DNA from: Actinomycetota bacterium
Lineage (GTDB): Bacteria; Actinomycetota; Thermoleophilia; Solirubrobacterales; Solirubrobacteraceae
Direction of reading: 5' to 3'
Assembly: GCA_016781085.1 (NCBI GenBank)
Contig: JADDQZ010000052.1
Location: 1 to 46,185, forward strand
DNA: 46,185 bases
Each line of letters starts with the position of its first letter. Position 1 is the stretch's first letter. Shown here piece after piece: positions 1 to 8,062 of the stretch. Position numbers and translations under genes: made by a program. The notes under the pieces were generated by a model that was not told where the DNA came from, searched no databases, and was given only the letters and a program-made list of their open reading frames with translations.

Positions 1-70
1 CGAGACCCGGACTCGAACCGGGGACACCACGATTTTCAGTCGTGTGCTCTACCAACTGAGCTATCTCGCC
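1..70 (-). tRNA. tRNA-Phe (anticodon GAA), 3' end cut by the window edge
   Basis: Read on the minus strand the gene starts at 70 with the acceptor strand GGCGAGA, followed by the D-arm TAGCTCAGTTGGTAGAGC. The anticodon stem CACGA/TCGTG encloses the loop CTGAAAA, giving anticodon GAA (Phe). The T-arm carries GGTTCGAGTCC. The 3' acceptor strand reads TCTCG at positions 5-1 and would pair with the 5' strand, so only the last two pairing bases, the discriminator and any CCA are missing. Confidence 0.96.
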
Positions 71-135
71 GCAGCGCGTAAGGCTAGCGCGATGATGAAG
101 TGCGGTGGGGCGCCGCAGGACCGGGACGCGTCAGG

Positions 136-1215
136 CTAGGAAGCGGCCCAGGCCTGAAGCGCCGGGAGAGGGTCGATCGGCTGCGAAGTCGGCGAAGAGA
201 ACCAGCCCTGGGGCCAGATCTCGAAATGCAGGTGCGGACCGCTGGACGCGCCCGTGCTCCCGACTCTGCCGATCTGAGCACCGGCGGCGACCGCCGCGCC
301 GACGGCTAGCGGCGAGGCCTCGCGCATGTGCATGAAGACGTAATCGCGTCCGGCCAAGTCGCGGATCACCACGTAGTTGCCGGCACCGCCCTGCTGATAT
401 CCCTTGCTGCTTACCACGCTGGCGCGAGGGGCGGCGAGCGGCGTTCCGTCCGCGGCGATGACGTCTTGGCCGCGGTGCAGGCGTGTTCCGCGCGCAGCGC
501 CGAAGCGAGCGCCTTCGGCCCCGAAGGACCATGCCCCGCGCACCGGGAACACGCCTGCCTCGGTGCCCGCGGATGGAGCGGCGTTCAAGACGGGAGCCGG
601 CGCGGGCTCGCTCTGCACGGGAGCCGGCGGCGGGCTCTGCACGGGAGCCGCCGGCTTGCTACGAAGGGAGAAGCCACCGGTCAGCGCAGCGAGGACTTCG
701 ACTTCGGAGCCGAAGCCTGCCGGAGCGGCGCGCAAGCGGCGTCCGCGGACCGCGTCCTCGGCGACCAGCGCAGCGACGTAGCGGCCGGCAGACACTCGCC
801 CTTGACCAATACGGACGGAGCGCCGCTGGAGCTTGCCAGCACGCTCGACGCCGAAGCCCCTCACGACAGACGCGCGCGCTGCGCCCACGCGGGTCAGGTA
901 CAGCGCCACACGGACACGGGAAGCGCCGCCGGTGACCTGGAACCTCACACGCAGCGGCGCGCCACCGGCGCGGACCGTCGACGAAGACAGAGAGAAGACC
1001 GAGATGATCACCGGAGCTGGACGGCGCGAGGCCGCGGCCGTGGCCGTGGGTCGGAAACCGCCCTCATTGACCGATTCGCGCAGTGCGGTGGTCGACAGCT
1101 GCGCCTCCTGAGCGGCTTGTGGAAGCGTCTCTGCGGCTCGCGAGCCAGCCCCATGCGCCGCGGGCGGAACGGCAACGCAGGCAAGCGCCAGGACGAAAGG
1201 CAGCCAGCGTCTCAT
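136..1215 (-). CDS. Secreted M23 (LytM-type) zinc metallopeptidase, probable peptidoglycan hydrolase
   Basis: The 359-residue protein begins with a signal peptide (MRRWLPFVLALACVAVPPAAHG), so it should act outside the membrane. Residues ~65-175 form a beta-rich region of unknown role. A Pro/Ala/Gln-rich linker follows (~185-215) whose DNA contains a near-tandem repeat. The C-terminal M23 domain (~225-359) carries the zinc ligands H247 and D251 (HRGQD) and the HLHFE motif at 328-332, plus H296. All ligands are present, so an active endopeptidase cutting peptidoglycan cross-bridges is expected by family; the substrate is inferred. It lies upstream of, and co-directional with, tRNA-Phe. The ~200-base upstream stretch shows no recognisable element. 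Confidence 0.9.
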   Translation of the reverse strand: MRRWLPFVLALACVAVPPAAHGAGSRAAETLPQAAQEAQLSTTALRESVNEGGFRPTATAAASRRPAPVIISVFSLSSSTVRAGGAPLRVRFQVTGGASRVRVALYLTRVGAARASVVRGFGVERAGKLQRRSVRIGQGRVSAGRYVAALVAEDAVRGRRLRAAPAGFGSEVEVLAALTGGFSLRSKPAAPVQSPPPAPVQSEPAPAPVLNAAPSAGTEAGVFPVRGAWSFGAEGARFGAARGTRLHRGQDVIAADGTPLAAPRASVVSSKGYQQGGAGNYVVIRDLAGRDYVFMHMREASPLAVGAAVAAGAQIGRVGSTGASSGPHLHFEIWPQGWFSSPTSQPIDPLPALQAWAAS

Positions 1216-1419
1216 GTCCGCTGATATCGGCAGGCCTCAGGGAACCCGACAAGGTTGAAGGGAATCCTGCGGCACAGGCCGCCACGAGCGAGTATTCCGG
1301 GGACACAGAAACTCGATCACGAGCTCCCACAGGTACGGCAAGCAGCGCGCATGGCGCGATACCCCGCCCACTAGGCCACGACACCGCTGGCCGGATCAAG
1401 CTTTCCTGAGCCAACGGCG

Positions 1420-3732
1420 TCAGGCGCCCACGCCATCTTCGGACGCCACGCCCGCGAACGCCAGCATCCTCCCCATCAGCTCCCCAGCCCCAGCTTTGGA
1501 CAGTGGCTCGTTCAGATTCCCGCACTTAGGCGACTGCACGCACGACGGGCATCCCGAATCGCATGGGCACTCCGAGATCAGGCGGTGCGCGTCGTCGACC
1601 AGCGCGTCGAACGCCAGGTAGCCGCGGCGGGTGATGCCGATTCCGCCCGGATGCCCGTCGTAGATGAAGATCGTCGGACCGCCGGTCTGCGGATGCAGGT
1701 TGGTCGAAAGCCCGCCGATGTCCCAACGGTCGCACATCGCCAACAACGGCAGGACGGCGATCTGGGCATGTTCGGCGGCGTGCAAGGAGCCGAGCAACTT
1801 CTCCAGCGGCAGCGGCCCCAGCAGGTCCGGAGAGATCTCATACCACAGCGCCTGAGTCCGAAACGACGTCTGGGGCGACTCGAGCGCCACGAGGTCGAGG
1901 ATCTCATGATCAGCCATGCGCTTTTTCTGGTACGCGACAACTTGTTCGGAAACCATCACTTCCCCGAACGAGAGCGTCACGCCCAACCACTCGCGCCGGT
2001 CCAGCAACCGCAGGATCCCCGTGTCGGTTTCGCGCTTCGGTTGCGTGTACCAATCGCCGCCGAACGGCGCGACAAAGGCGTGCCGGCCCCCATGATCGAG
2101 GTGGCGCACTTCGTAGGAGCGCCCGCCGTGCAGGTAAATCGCGCCGTCGTGGGTCGTCGAGTGAGCGCGGGCGGCGTCGACGGTTCCGATCATCTCGCCC
2201 GACTCGGTGTCGATGACGTCGAAATCGTCGCGGCCGGAACTGCGCAGCGACACGTCCGCGGCGGGATAGGTCTCGGGGTGGCGGGGAACGTAAAGGCCAC
2301 CAGGGCGCTCCCGCAGGTCACCGGAGCCGACGAGCCGATCAGCCACATCACGCCAGCGGGGTGAGAGCACTTCGCCATCGGCCGCCGACAGCGGCCCCTC
2401 GTGGGCGGCGCATAGCACGTGGGGAGCGTGGATCTGCTCGTTCTCATGATCGAGAATCGCCGCTTCCACGGGGCGATCGAGGAACTCGTCGGGATGACGG
2501 CAGAAGAACTGGTCGAGCGCATCCTCGCCCGCCACGTACACCGCCAAACCTCGCCCGCGCCGGCCCGCGCGTCCCCACATCTGTCGCAGCGACGCGACCG
2601 TCCCGGGAAACGTCACGCAGATCGCCGCGTCCAGCGACCCGATGTCGATCCCCAGCTCGAGTGCGTCGGTCGAGACCACGCCCAGCAGCTCACCCTCCGT
2701 CAACCGCCGTTCGAGCTCGCGCCGCTGTTGCGGCGTATAACCGGCGCGATAGGGAGCGATGCGTCCGGCGAGGTCGCCGCGGCCCATGTCTTCGAGCGCG
2801 AGCTGCGCGAACCGCGACATCAGCTCGACCGCTTTGCGGGACTTCATGAAGACGATCGTCCGTGCGCCTTCCGACACGAGCTGGGCCAGCAGATCCGCGG
2901 CTTCGGCCAACGGCGACCGGCGCGTACCGAGCGCCTCGTCGATCACCGGCGGATTCCACATGGCTATCGTGCGCCGCGATCCTGGCGATCCGTCCTCGTC
3001 GACGAGCGTGAAGTCATCCAGGCCGGTCAGGCGCTCAGCGAGCTCTTCGGGATTGGCGACCGTGGCCGAAGCCAGTAGAAAGCGCGGCTCGGTGCCGTAA
3101 GCGTTGGCGATCCGCCGCAGCCGCCGCAACACGTTGCCGACGTGCGAGCCGAAGACCCCGCGGTAGACGTGCGCCTCGTCGACCACCACGACCGCCAGGT
3201 TCGCGAACACGTTGGCCCAAGCCGCGTGGTTGGGCAGAATGCCGACGTGGAGCATGTCCGGGTTCGTCAGGACGACGTTGCCCCGGCGGCGAATCTGGGC
3301 GCGCTGCTCGCGCGGGGTGTCGCCGTCGTAGATCGCCGGGCGCAGCTGCTTGAGGCCAAAGGAGTGCAGCGAGCGCAACTGGTCTTGGGCAAGCGCCTTG
3401 GAGGGATACAGGTACAGCGCACGGGCGGCCCGGTCGCGGCAGAGGACATCGAGCGTCGGCAGCTGAAAGCACAGCGACTTGCCCGAAGCGGTTCCCGTGG
3501 TGACGATCGTCGGCCCTGCCCACGCGGCGTGCAGGGCCTCGGATTGATGGGACCACAGCTGCTCGACACCGGCGCGCTCGAGCGCAGCCGCAACGTCGGG
3601 ATGAAGGTCGGCGGGAATCGCGGCGCGCCGGCCGCGACGCGCGTTCTGAGCGCTTTGCTGAACCAGCCGCTCGTCGCTGCGACCTTCGGCCAGCAGATCG
3701 TCCCACGGCTGTCGAGTGCGAGTGACGGCCAT
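1420..3732 (-). CDS. DEAD/DEAH-box ATP-dependent helicase with C-terminal DUF1998 (MrfA/YprA-like)
   Basis: The superfamily-2 helicase is about 770 residues long when started at MAVTRT. An earlier in-frame ATG at 3759 would overlap the divergent HAD start, so 3732 is preferred. Visible motifs are Walker A (TGTASGKS, ~79-86), the DEAH box (VVDEAH, ~185-188), motif III (ASAT) and motif VI (QMWGRAGRRGRG). The C-terminus has the DUF1998 four-cysteine cluster CPCDSGCPSC with a further Cys after it. Bacillus MrfA of this family is a 3'-5' DNA helicase acting in mitomycin-C damage repair, and mycobacteria carry homologues. A repair role here is by family. The nuclease partner MrfB is not adjacent. 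Confidence 0.92.
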   Translation of the reverse strand: MAVTRTRQPWDDLLAEGRSDERLVQQSAQNARRGRRAAIPADLHPDVAAALERAGVEQLWSHQSEALHAAWAGPTIVTTGTASGKSLCFQLPTLDVLCRDRAARALYLYPSKALAQDQLRSLHSFGLKQLRPAIYDGDTPREQRAQIRRRGNVVLTNPDMLHVGILPNHAAWANVFANLAVVVVDEAHVYRGVFGSHVGNVLRRLRRIANAYGTEPRFLLASATVANPEELAERLTGLDDFTLVDEDGSPGSRRTIAMWNPPVIDEALGTRRSPLAEAADLLAQLVSEGARTIVFMKSRKAVELMSRFAQLALEDMGRGDLAGRIAPYRAGYTPQQRRELERRLTEGELLGVVSTDALELGIDIGSLDAAICVTFPGTVASLRQMWGRAGRRGRGLAVYVAGEDALDQFFCRHPDEFLDRPVEAAILDHENEQIHAPHVLCAAHEGPLSAADGEVLSPRWRDVADRLVGSGDLRERPGGLYVPRHPETYPAADVSLRSSGRDDFDVIDTESGEMIGTVDAARAHSTTHDGAIYLHGGRSYEVRHLDHGGRHAFVAPFGGDWYTQPKRETDTGILRLLDRREWLGVTLSFGEVMVSEQVVAYQKKRMADHEILDLVALESPQTSFRTQALWYEISPDLLGPLPLEKLLGSLHAAEHAQIAVLPLLAMCDRWDIGGLSTNLHPQTGGPTIFIYDGHPGGIGITRRGYLAFDALVDDAHRLISECPCDSGCPSCVQSPKCGNLNEPLSKAGAGELMGRMLAFAGVASEDGVGA

Positions 3733-3757
3733 GGACCTGGCATGGTAGGCGCCTGCC

Positions 3758-4609
3758 ATGGCTTCCCTGCGCTGTCTTTATGTCGACCTGGACGGAACGC
3801 TGCTCGGCCGCGGAGCTTCCTTGCTCCACGACGCCGAAGGCAACTTCACGCTGCTCGGAGTCCGGGCGCTGGAGGCCTGCGCGCGTGCGGGCGTCGAGGT
3901 TGTCATCTTCTCCGGCCGCCGCCGCGCGCAAGTAGCCGAGGACGCCCGGCTGCTCGGGCAAAGCGCGTTCATCTACGAGGTCGGGTGTGCGCTGTGCGTC
4001 GACGGCGAGGACTTCTTCCTCACTTCGAGACTGACCCCGCGCGAAGACGCCAGCGTCAACGCGCAGATCACCGAAAGCGGCGCCCCGGCGCTGTTACTGG
4101 AGCACTTCGCGGGCCGACTGGAGTACCACGACCCCTGGCACCACGAGCGCGAGTTCTCGCACCTGTTCCGCGGCGCCGTCGACACCGAAGAAGCCGACCG
4201 CCTGCTTGCCGAGCACGGCTTTGAGTTCCTGCGACTGGTCGACAACGGAGGCATCCACCGGCAGTCGCGCACCCTGACCATCGACGGCCCCGGACACGCG
4301 TACCATCTGATCCCGCGCGAAGCGTCCAAAGCCGCCGCAGTCGAGCATCACCGGCGCGTGCGCGGCTATGGCGCCGATGAATGCATCGCGGCAGGCGACT
4401 CCCGCGAAGACCTCGGGGCTGCGTCGGCAGTCGGAACCTTCTGGATGATGGCCAACGGCTTAGACCGCGATCCCTCGATCGCCCAAACCCTGTCGCGCCT
4501 GAGCAACGCACGCGTCACCGAGGCCACCAACGGCGCAGGGGTCTACGAGGCCGTCATCACGACGCTCGCCGAGAACCGCTCGGTGCCGACGCTTCAGGAA
4601 TTCGGTTAG
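3758..4609 (+). CDS. HAD-superfamily (type IIB, Cof/MPGP-like) phosphatase
   Basis: The 283-residue protein opens with HAD motif I, YVDLDGTLLG, where D10 is the nucleophile and D12 the acid/base. Motif II lies near FSGRR. A Lys of motif III sits in REASKAAAV and motif IV in AAGDSREDLG. The large insert between motifs II and III is a C2-type cap, as in sugar-phosphate and mannosyl-3-phosphoglycerate phosphatases, so the substrate is probably a small phosphorylated metabolite; which one cannot be told. The start ATG lies within a CCATGG palindrome shared with an alternative start of the divergent helicase. No clear Shine-Dalgarno sequence precedes it, so the start is moderately secure. Confidence 0.85.
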   Translation: MASLRCLYVDLDGTLLGRGASLLHDAEGNFTLLGVRALEACARAGVEVVIFSGRRRAQVAEDARLLGQSAFIYEVGCALCVDGEDFFLTSRLTPREDASVNAQITESGAPALLLEHFAGRLEYHDPWHHEREFSHLFRGAVDTEEADRLLAEHGFEFLRLVDNGGIHRQSRTLTIDGPGHAYHLIPREASKAAAVEHHRRVRGYGADECIAAGDSREDLGAASAVGTFWMMANGLDRDPSIAQTLSRLSNARVTEATNGAGVYEAVITTLAENRSVPTLQEFG

Positions 4610-4634
4610 GTGCTTTGAAAGCGATTGCGCTGTA

Positions 4635-4655
4635 ACGCCCCGCCCGTCAGGGCGT
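4635..4655. terminator. Weak hairpin between convergent genes, possible terminator
   Basis: ACGCCC (4635-4640) and GGGCGT (4650-4655) can pair across a 9-base loop in the short gap between the convergent HAD and HtrA-type genes. It overlaps the stop of the latter. The stem is only 6 bp and there is no T-tract, so this is a weak candidate. Confidence 0.3.
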
Positions 4656-5717
4656 GAGCTGCGACGGGCGCTCACCCAGCGTCACGGTGACCGTCGCTTG
4701 ATCGCCTGACTGGCGTCGCAACCCGAGTTCGACCGCATCGCCGGGCTTGCGCTCGTTGACAGCGGCGCCGATTGCGCCCGCGTCGGTCACGGGCTCGCCG
4801 TCGACCGAGACGATCAGATCCCCCGCTTGGATTCCCGCGGCGTCGGCGGGGCCGTCGGGAACCACTTCGATGATGACCAGCCCTTCCCGGTCGACTTCCG
4901 GCGCCGTGCTCACGCCGATCCAGGCGCGCTCGACGGCTTCGCCGCGCTTGAGCGCCGGCACTGCCCTCTTGACGGCGTCGACGGGTACCGCGAAGCCCAC
5001 CCCGGCGCTCTGATTGCCGCCGCCGGTCGCGATCTGGGAGTTGACGCCTATCACGCGGCCGCGCGCGTCAAGCAGCGGTCCGCCCGAGTTGCCCGGGTTG
5101 ATCGCCGCGTCGGTTTGGATGGCGTCGGAGATCGTGAAGTTGTTCGGCGCCTGGATGCTTCGCCCGAGGGCGGAGACCACGCCGGTCGTGACCGAGCCGG
5201 ACAAACCGAACGGGCTGCCGATGGCAATCGTCGCGTCGCCGGGTCGCAGGCCCCGTGAAGAGGCGAGTTTCAGCGGCGTGACGTCGGCGGGAACGGAATC
5301 GCCGTCGACCTTGAGCAGCGCGAGGTCTGAAGACGGATCGCGGCCGGCGATCTCCGCGTCGACGCGCCGCGCTCCTTCCGTGAAAACCACCGATACCTCA
5401 CTGGCTCCGGACACGACATGGTCGTTGGTCACGATCCAGCCCTCATCATCAATGAGAAAGCCCGAGCCCGAGCCGGCTTCCGTGCCGCTTTCAACTTCGA
5501 TGAAGGTCACGCCGGAGGAAACGCGCGCGTAGATGTCGGCCACGCTCGGCCCGCCGGCTCCCGCCGGCTTGGGGGAGTCCGGACCCGGGTCGCCGTCCAC
5601 GTTGGCTTGCCGAGTATCCGGCTCGCTTTCGTCCCCGTTGGTCGCCGTCACGACGGCAAAGACCGCTAGGCCCGCCATCAGGGCACCGACGAGAAAGGCG
5701 ATCAGGACGCGCGACAT
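4647..5717 (-). CDS. Membrane-anchored S1C (HtrA/DegP-type) serine protease with one PDZ domain
   Basis: The 356-residue protein has one N-terminal membrane segment (~4-25) and an acidic, Pro-rich stalk, placing the protease outside the membrane. The trypsin-like domain (~60-250) shows an intact triad: H100 in TNDHVV, D131 in SSDLALLKV and S211 in GNSGGPLLD. A single PDZ domain (~255-350; GDLIVSVDGEPV) follows. This matches the length and architecture of actinobacterial HtrA/PepD-like quality-control proteases that handle misfolded exported proteins. It is followed 73 bases upstream by gpsA on the same strand. The substrate and any regulatory signal are not visible. Confidence 0.93.
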   Translation of the reverse strand: MSRVLIAFLVGALMAGLAVFAVVTATNGDESEPDTRQANVDGDPGPDSPKPAGAGGPSVADIYARVSSGVTFIEVESGTEAGSGSGFLIDDEGWIVTNDHVVSGASEVSVVFTEGARRVDAEIAGRDPSSDLALLKVDGDSVPADVTPLKLASSRGLRPGDATIAIGSPFGLSGSVTTGVVSALGRSIQAPNNFTISDAIQTDAAINPGNSGGPLLDARGRVIGVNSQIATGGGNQSAGVGFAVPVDAVKRAVPALKRGEAVERAWIGVSTAPEVDREGLVIIEVVPDGPADAAGIQAGDLIVSVDGEPVTDAGAIGAAVNERKPGDAVELGLRRQSGDQATVTVTLGERPSQLTP

Positions 5718-5790
5718 AAACGACAGTATTGCGACCGGCTCGCGACGCCGCCGTCACAAGCGCGACCACCGACCACCGACCGGCGGCCAC

Positions 5791-6885
5791 TCAGTGGCTG
5801 ATGGTGGGGCTCACATCGCGCCGAGCTCGCCGCAGCCAGCGGTTGAGCGCGTTGCGTGAGCCGAAGCGCGCGGGCGGTGGAGCGGTCGCCCGGACCCGTG
5901 CCACCCACGCCTCGAGCGGCAGCTCGCCGCTGATCAGCCGAGCCAGCGCGTGCGTCACAGGGGCATCGACGTTGGAGCGCTCGAGTGCTCCGGCGAGCAG
6001 CGGCACGAGATCAAGCGCTTCGACGGCTTGCCCGATCCGCTTCGGTATCTCAGCGGCGGGCACGCCCTGCGCCAGCAGCTCTCCGGCGCGGTGATTGCGG
6101 CTCTGCGGCGCCAGCGCCGTGGCGACCAGATCCCCCGTCCCGGCGAGCCCGATCATCGACTCCGGGCGGGCACCCTGCTGCTCTGCGTAGCGCCAGACTT
6201 CCAAGAAGATGTGACCGGCCGCCGCCCCGGCGGCGTTGAGGCCCTGCGCCTCGGTGGCGCCCGCGGCGAGGGCCGCGGCGTTCTTGGCCACGCCCGCCAG
6301 CTCGACACCCACCGGGTCGTTGGAGCGTTCGCATACGACGCCCGCGCGGGTGAAGACTCCGGAGATGGTGATGGCGAGGCGCTCATCGATCGACGCGGCG
6401 ACCAGCCCGGCTCCGTCGGAAACCATCTCGCGGGCGTGCGCGGGTCCACCGATGCACGCCACCCGCTCCGGCCCGAACGCCGACAGCAGCAAGACGGTCG
6501 GCCCGATCCCGTAAGGCGGGACAAGGCCCTTGGCGAGTGAGATCACCGGTGTGCGTTTCGGCAAGCCGGTCCCGCGCAAGCCATGGATGACCTTTCCGAG
6601 CTCGCGTGAGGGAACGCCGAGAAAGACGTAGTCGGCGCGCACCAGCCCCGCGTCGGCGGGCTCGACCCGCAGGCCCTCCGGGAGCTCGACCCCGGGAAGG
6701 TACGCCCGGTTCTCGCGCTCGTCGGCGAGAGTGGCCGCTTGCGACGCAGTTCGCGCCTGCAAGGTCGTGCGAAAGCCACCGCGGGCGAGCAGCACCGCGA
6801 CGGCGGTGCCGAAGGAGCCGGCTCCCACAACCACGGCCCGGCGAGAGCCGGGAGTGGGCAGAGCGATCTGGGGACGCGCGGGCAT
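5791..6885 (-). CDS. gpsA: NAD(P)+-dependent glycerol-3-phosphate dehydrogenase
   Basis: The 364-residue protein has the Rossmann nucleotide-binding motif VVVGAGSFGTAVA (residues ~18-30). It carries the family signatures SLAKGL, GGPAHA (in place of the usual GGPSHA), KNAAALAAG with the catalytic-region Lys, and the C-terminal substrate-binding segment GLAGTGDLVATAL followed by RNHRAGELLAQG. It reduces dihydroxyacetone phosphate to sn-glycerol 3-phosphate for phospholipid synthesis in the cytoplasm. It is slightly longer than usual because of an N-terminal extension (MPARPQIALPTPGSR) and an Arg-rich tail. The gene lies 43 bases downstream of the glycerate kinase on the same strand, so co-transcription is possible. 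Confidence 0.95.
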   Translation of the reverse strand: MPARPQIALPTPGSRRAVVVGAGSFGTAVAVLLARGGFRTTLQARTASQAATLADERENRAYLPGVELPEGLRVEPADAGLVRADYVFLGVPSRELGKVIHGLRGTGLPKRTPVISLAKGLVPPYGIGPTVLLLSAFGPERVACIGGPAHAREMVSDGAGLVAASIDERLAITISGVFTRAGVVCERSNDPVGVELAGVAKNAAALAAGATEAQGLNAAGAAAGHIFLEVWRYAEQQGARPESMIGLAGTGDLVATALAPQSRNHRAGELLAQGVPAAEIPKRIGQAVEALDLVPLLAGALERSNVDAPVTHALARLISGELPLEAWVARVRATAPPPARFGSRNALNRWLRRARRDVSPTISH

Positions 6886-6928
6886 CGGGACTTCTATGCC
6901 TTCGAAGCGTGAGGGTTACGGGACCGGG

Positions 6929-7930
6929 TCAGGCAGACGCGAGTTCGCGCCCGATGCGCTCACCCGCGGCTTCCATCTCGGCGAGGTCGGTGGCTTCGAG
7001 CACTAGCTGCAGATCGATCATTCGCTTGCCGAAGTCATCGAGGTCGTCGCGACCAACAACCGCGTACAACGGCACGCCACCTTGGCGCGCTCGCGTTCCG
7101 ATCTCCCCCACGAGCTTGCCTTCGAGCGTCTGGAAATCGATTCGCCCTTCGCCGGTGACGACCGCGCGGGCTTCCTTCATCCGGCGATCGAATGAAAGTG
7201 TGTCGAGAACCCAGGGGGCGCCGGGCTGTAGTTCGGCGTCGTGAGCGGCCCACAACCCGCCGGAAAGGCCACCGGCGGCACCAGTCATCTGAAGCCCGCG
7301 GGGATCGCGCGGCAACTTCTCAGCCAGCTCGTCGAGACGCTGCTCGAGCAGCTTGACTCCTTCCGGAGAGGCGCCCTTCTGGGGCCCGAATACCTGCGGC
7401 GCCTGCTCCCACGGAGTGCGGACGTCGCAGAGAACGACGATGCGGGCGCTGCCGATACCGCCGTGGTCTTCAATCGCTTGCAGCGCTCCAGCGCCGCCAT
7501 CGACCGTCGCCGAGCCGCCGACCGCCACGAGGATCCTCGACGCACCGGCGTCCACGGCGGCACAGATCAGCTGACCGGTCCCATAAGTGCTGGCGCGCTG
7601 GGGATCGCGCTCCTCTTCGGTGAGCAAGGCCAGGCCACTGGCGGCCGCCATCTCCACCAGACCCGTCTGGCCCTTCTCGAGCAGCGCGTAGGACGCCCGG
7701 ATGGTGCGCCCGAGCGGGTCCAGGACGTCTTCTTCGATCACCTCTCCGCCCAAAGCCGAGACCAAGGCGTCTTGAGTTCCCTCGCCTCCATCGGCCACGG
7801 GACACAAGTCCGGGGCCGTCAGGCCGGCGCGCTCGAGTCCGCGGCCGATCGCCGCCGCGACTTCTGACGCCTGAAACGTGCCTTTGAACTTGTCGGGCGC
7901 CACGAGTACGGGTCGGTGGGTTACGGCCAT
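6929..7930 (-). CDS. glxK: Glycerate kinase (GlxK/GarK family)
   Basis: The 333-residue protein shows the family's start VAPDKFKGTFQASEVA, the loop VADGGEGTQDAL, the Gly-rich VGGSATVDGGAGAL and the C-terminal VTGEGRIDFQTLEGK. These are diagnostic of type-1 glycerate kinases, which phosphorylate D-glycerate (usually to 2-phosphoglycerate) with ATP, linking glyoxylate or serine breakdown to glycolysis. A GGATG-like ribosome site precedes the ATG. gpsA is directly downstream, so both genes act on three-carbon phosphate metabolism. No glyoxylate carboligase or tartronate-semialdehyde reductase is nearby. Confidence 0.93.
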   Translation of the reverse strand: MAVTHRPVLVAPDKFKGTFQASEVAAAIGRGLERAGLTAPDLCPVADGGEGTQDALVSALGGEVIEEDVLDPLGRTIRASYALLEKGQTGLVEMAAASGLALLTEEERDPQRASTYGTGQLICAAVDAGASRILVAVGGSATVDGGAGALQAIEDHGGIGSARIVVLCDVRTPWEQAPQVFGPQKGASPEGVKLLEQRLDELAEKLPRDPRGLQMTGAAGGLSGGLWAAHDAELQPGAPWVLDTLSFDRRMKEARAVVTGEGRIDFQTLEGKLVGEIGTRARQGGVPLYAVVGRDDLDDFGKRMIDLQLVLEATDLAEMEAAGERIGRELASA

Positions 7931-8062
7931 CGGCTCATCCTGCCAGCTTTCGCAAAATCTCGACCCAGCCCCTGGTCTCAGAGCGCGGCGAGGCGGCGGG
8001 ACTTGCCGCGCAACGCTGAGCCGACCGGTTGAGCCGGACCGGCCTCACGCTATCGGAACGCC

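Noticed and set aside
1216-1419. Possible riboswitch upstream of the M23 peptidase
   Set aside because: c-di-AMP riboswitches often precede cell-wall hydrolases in actinobacteria, but I could not find its conserved segments here on the coding strand.
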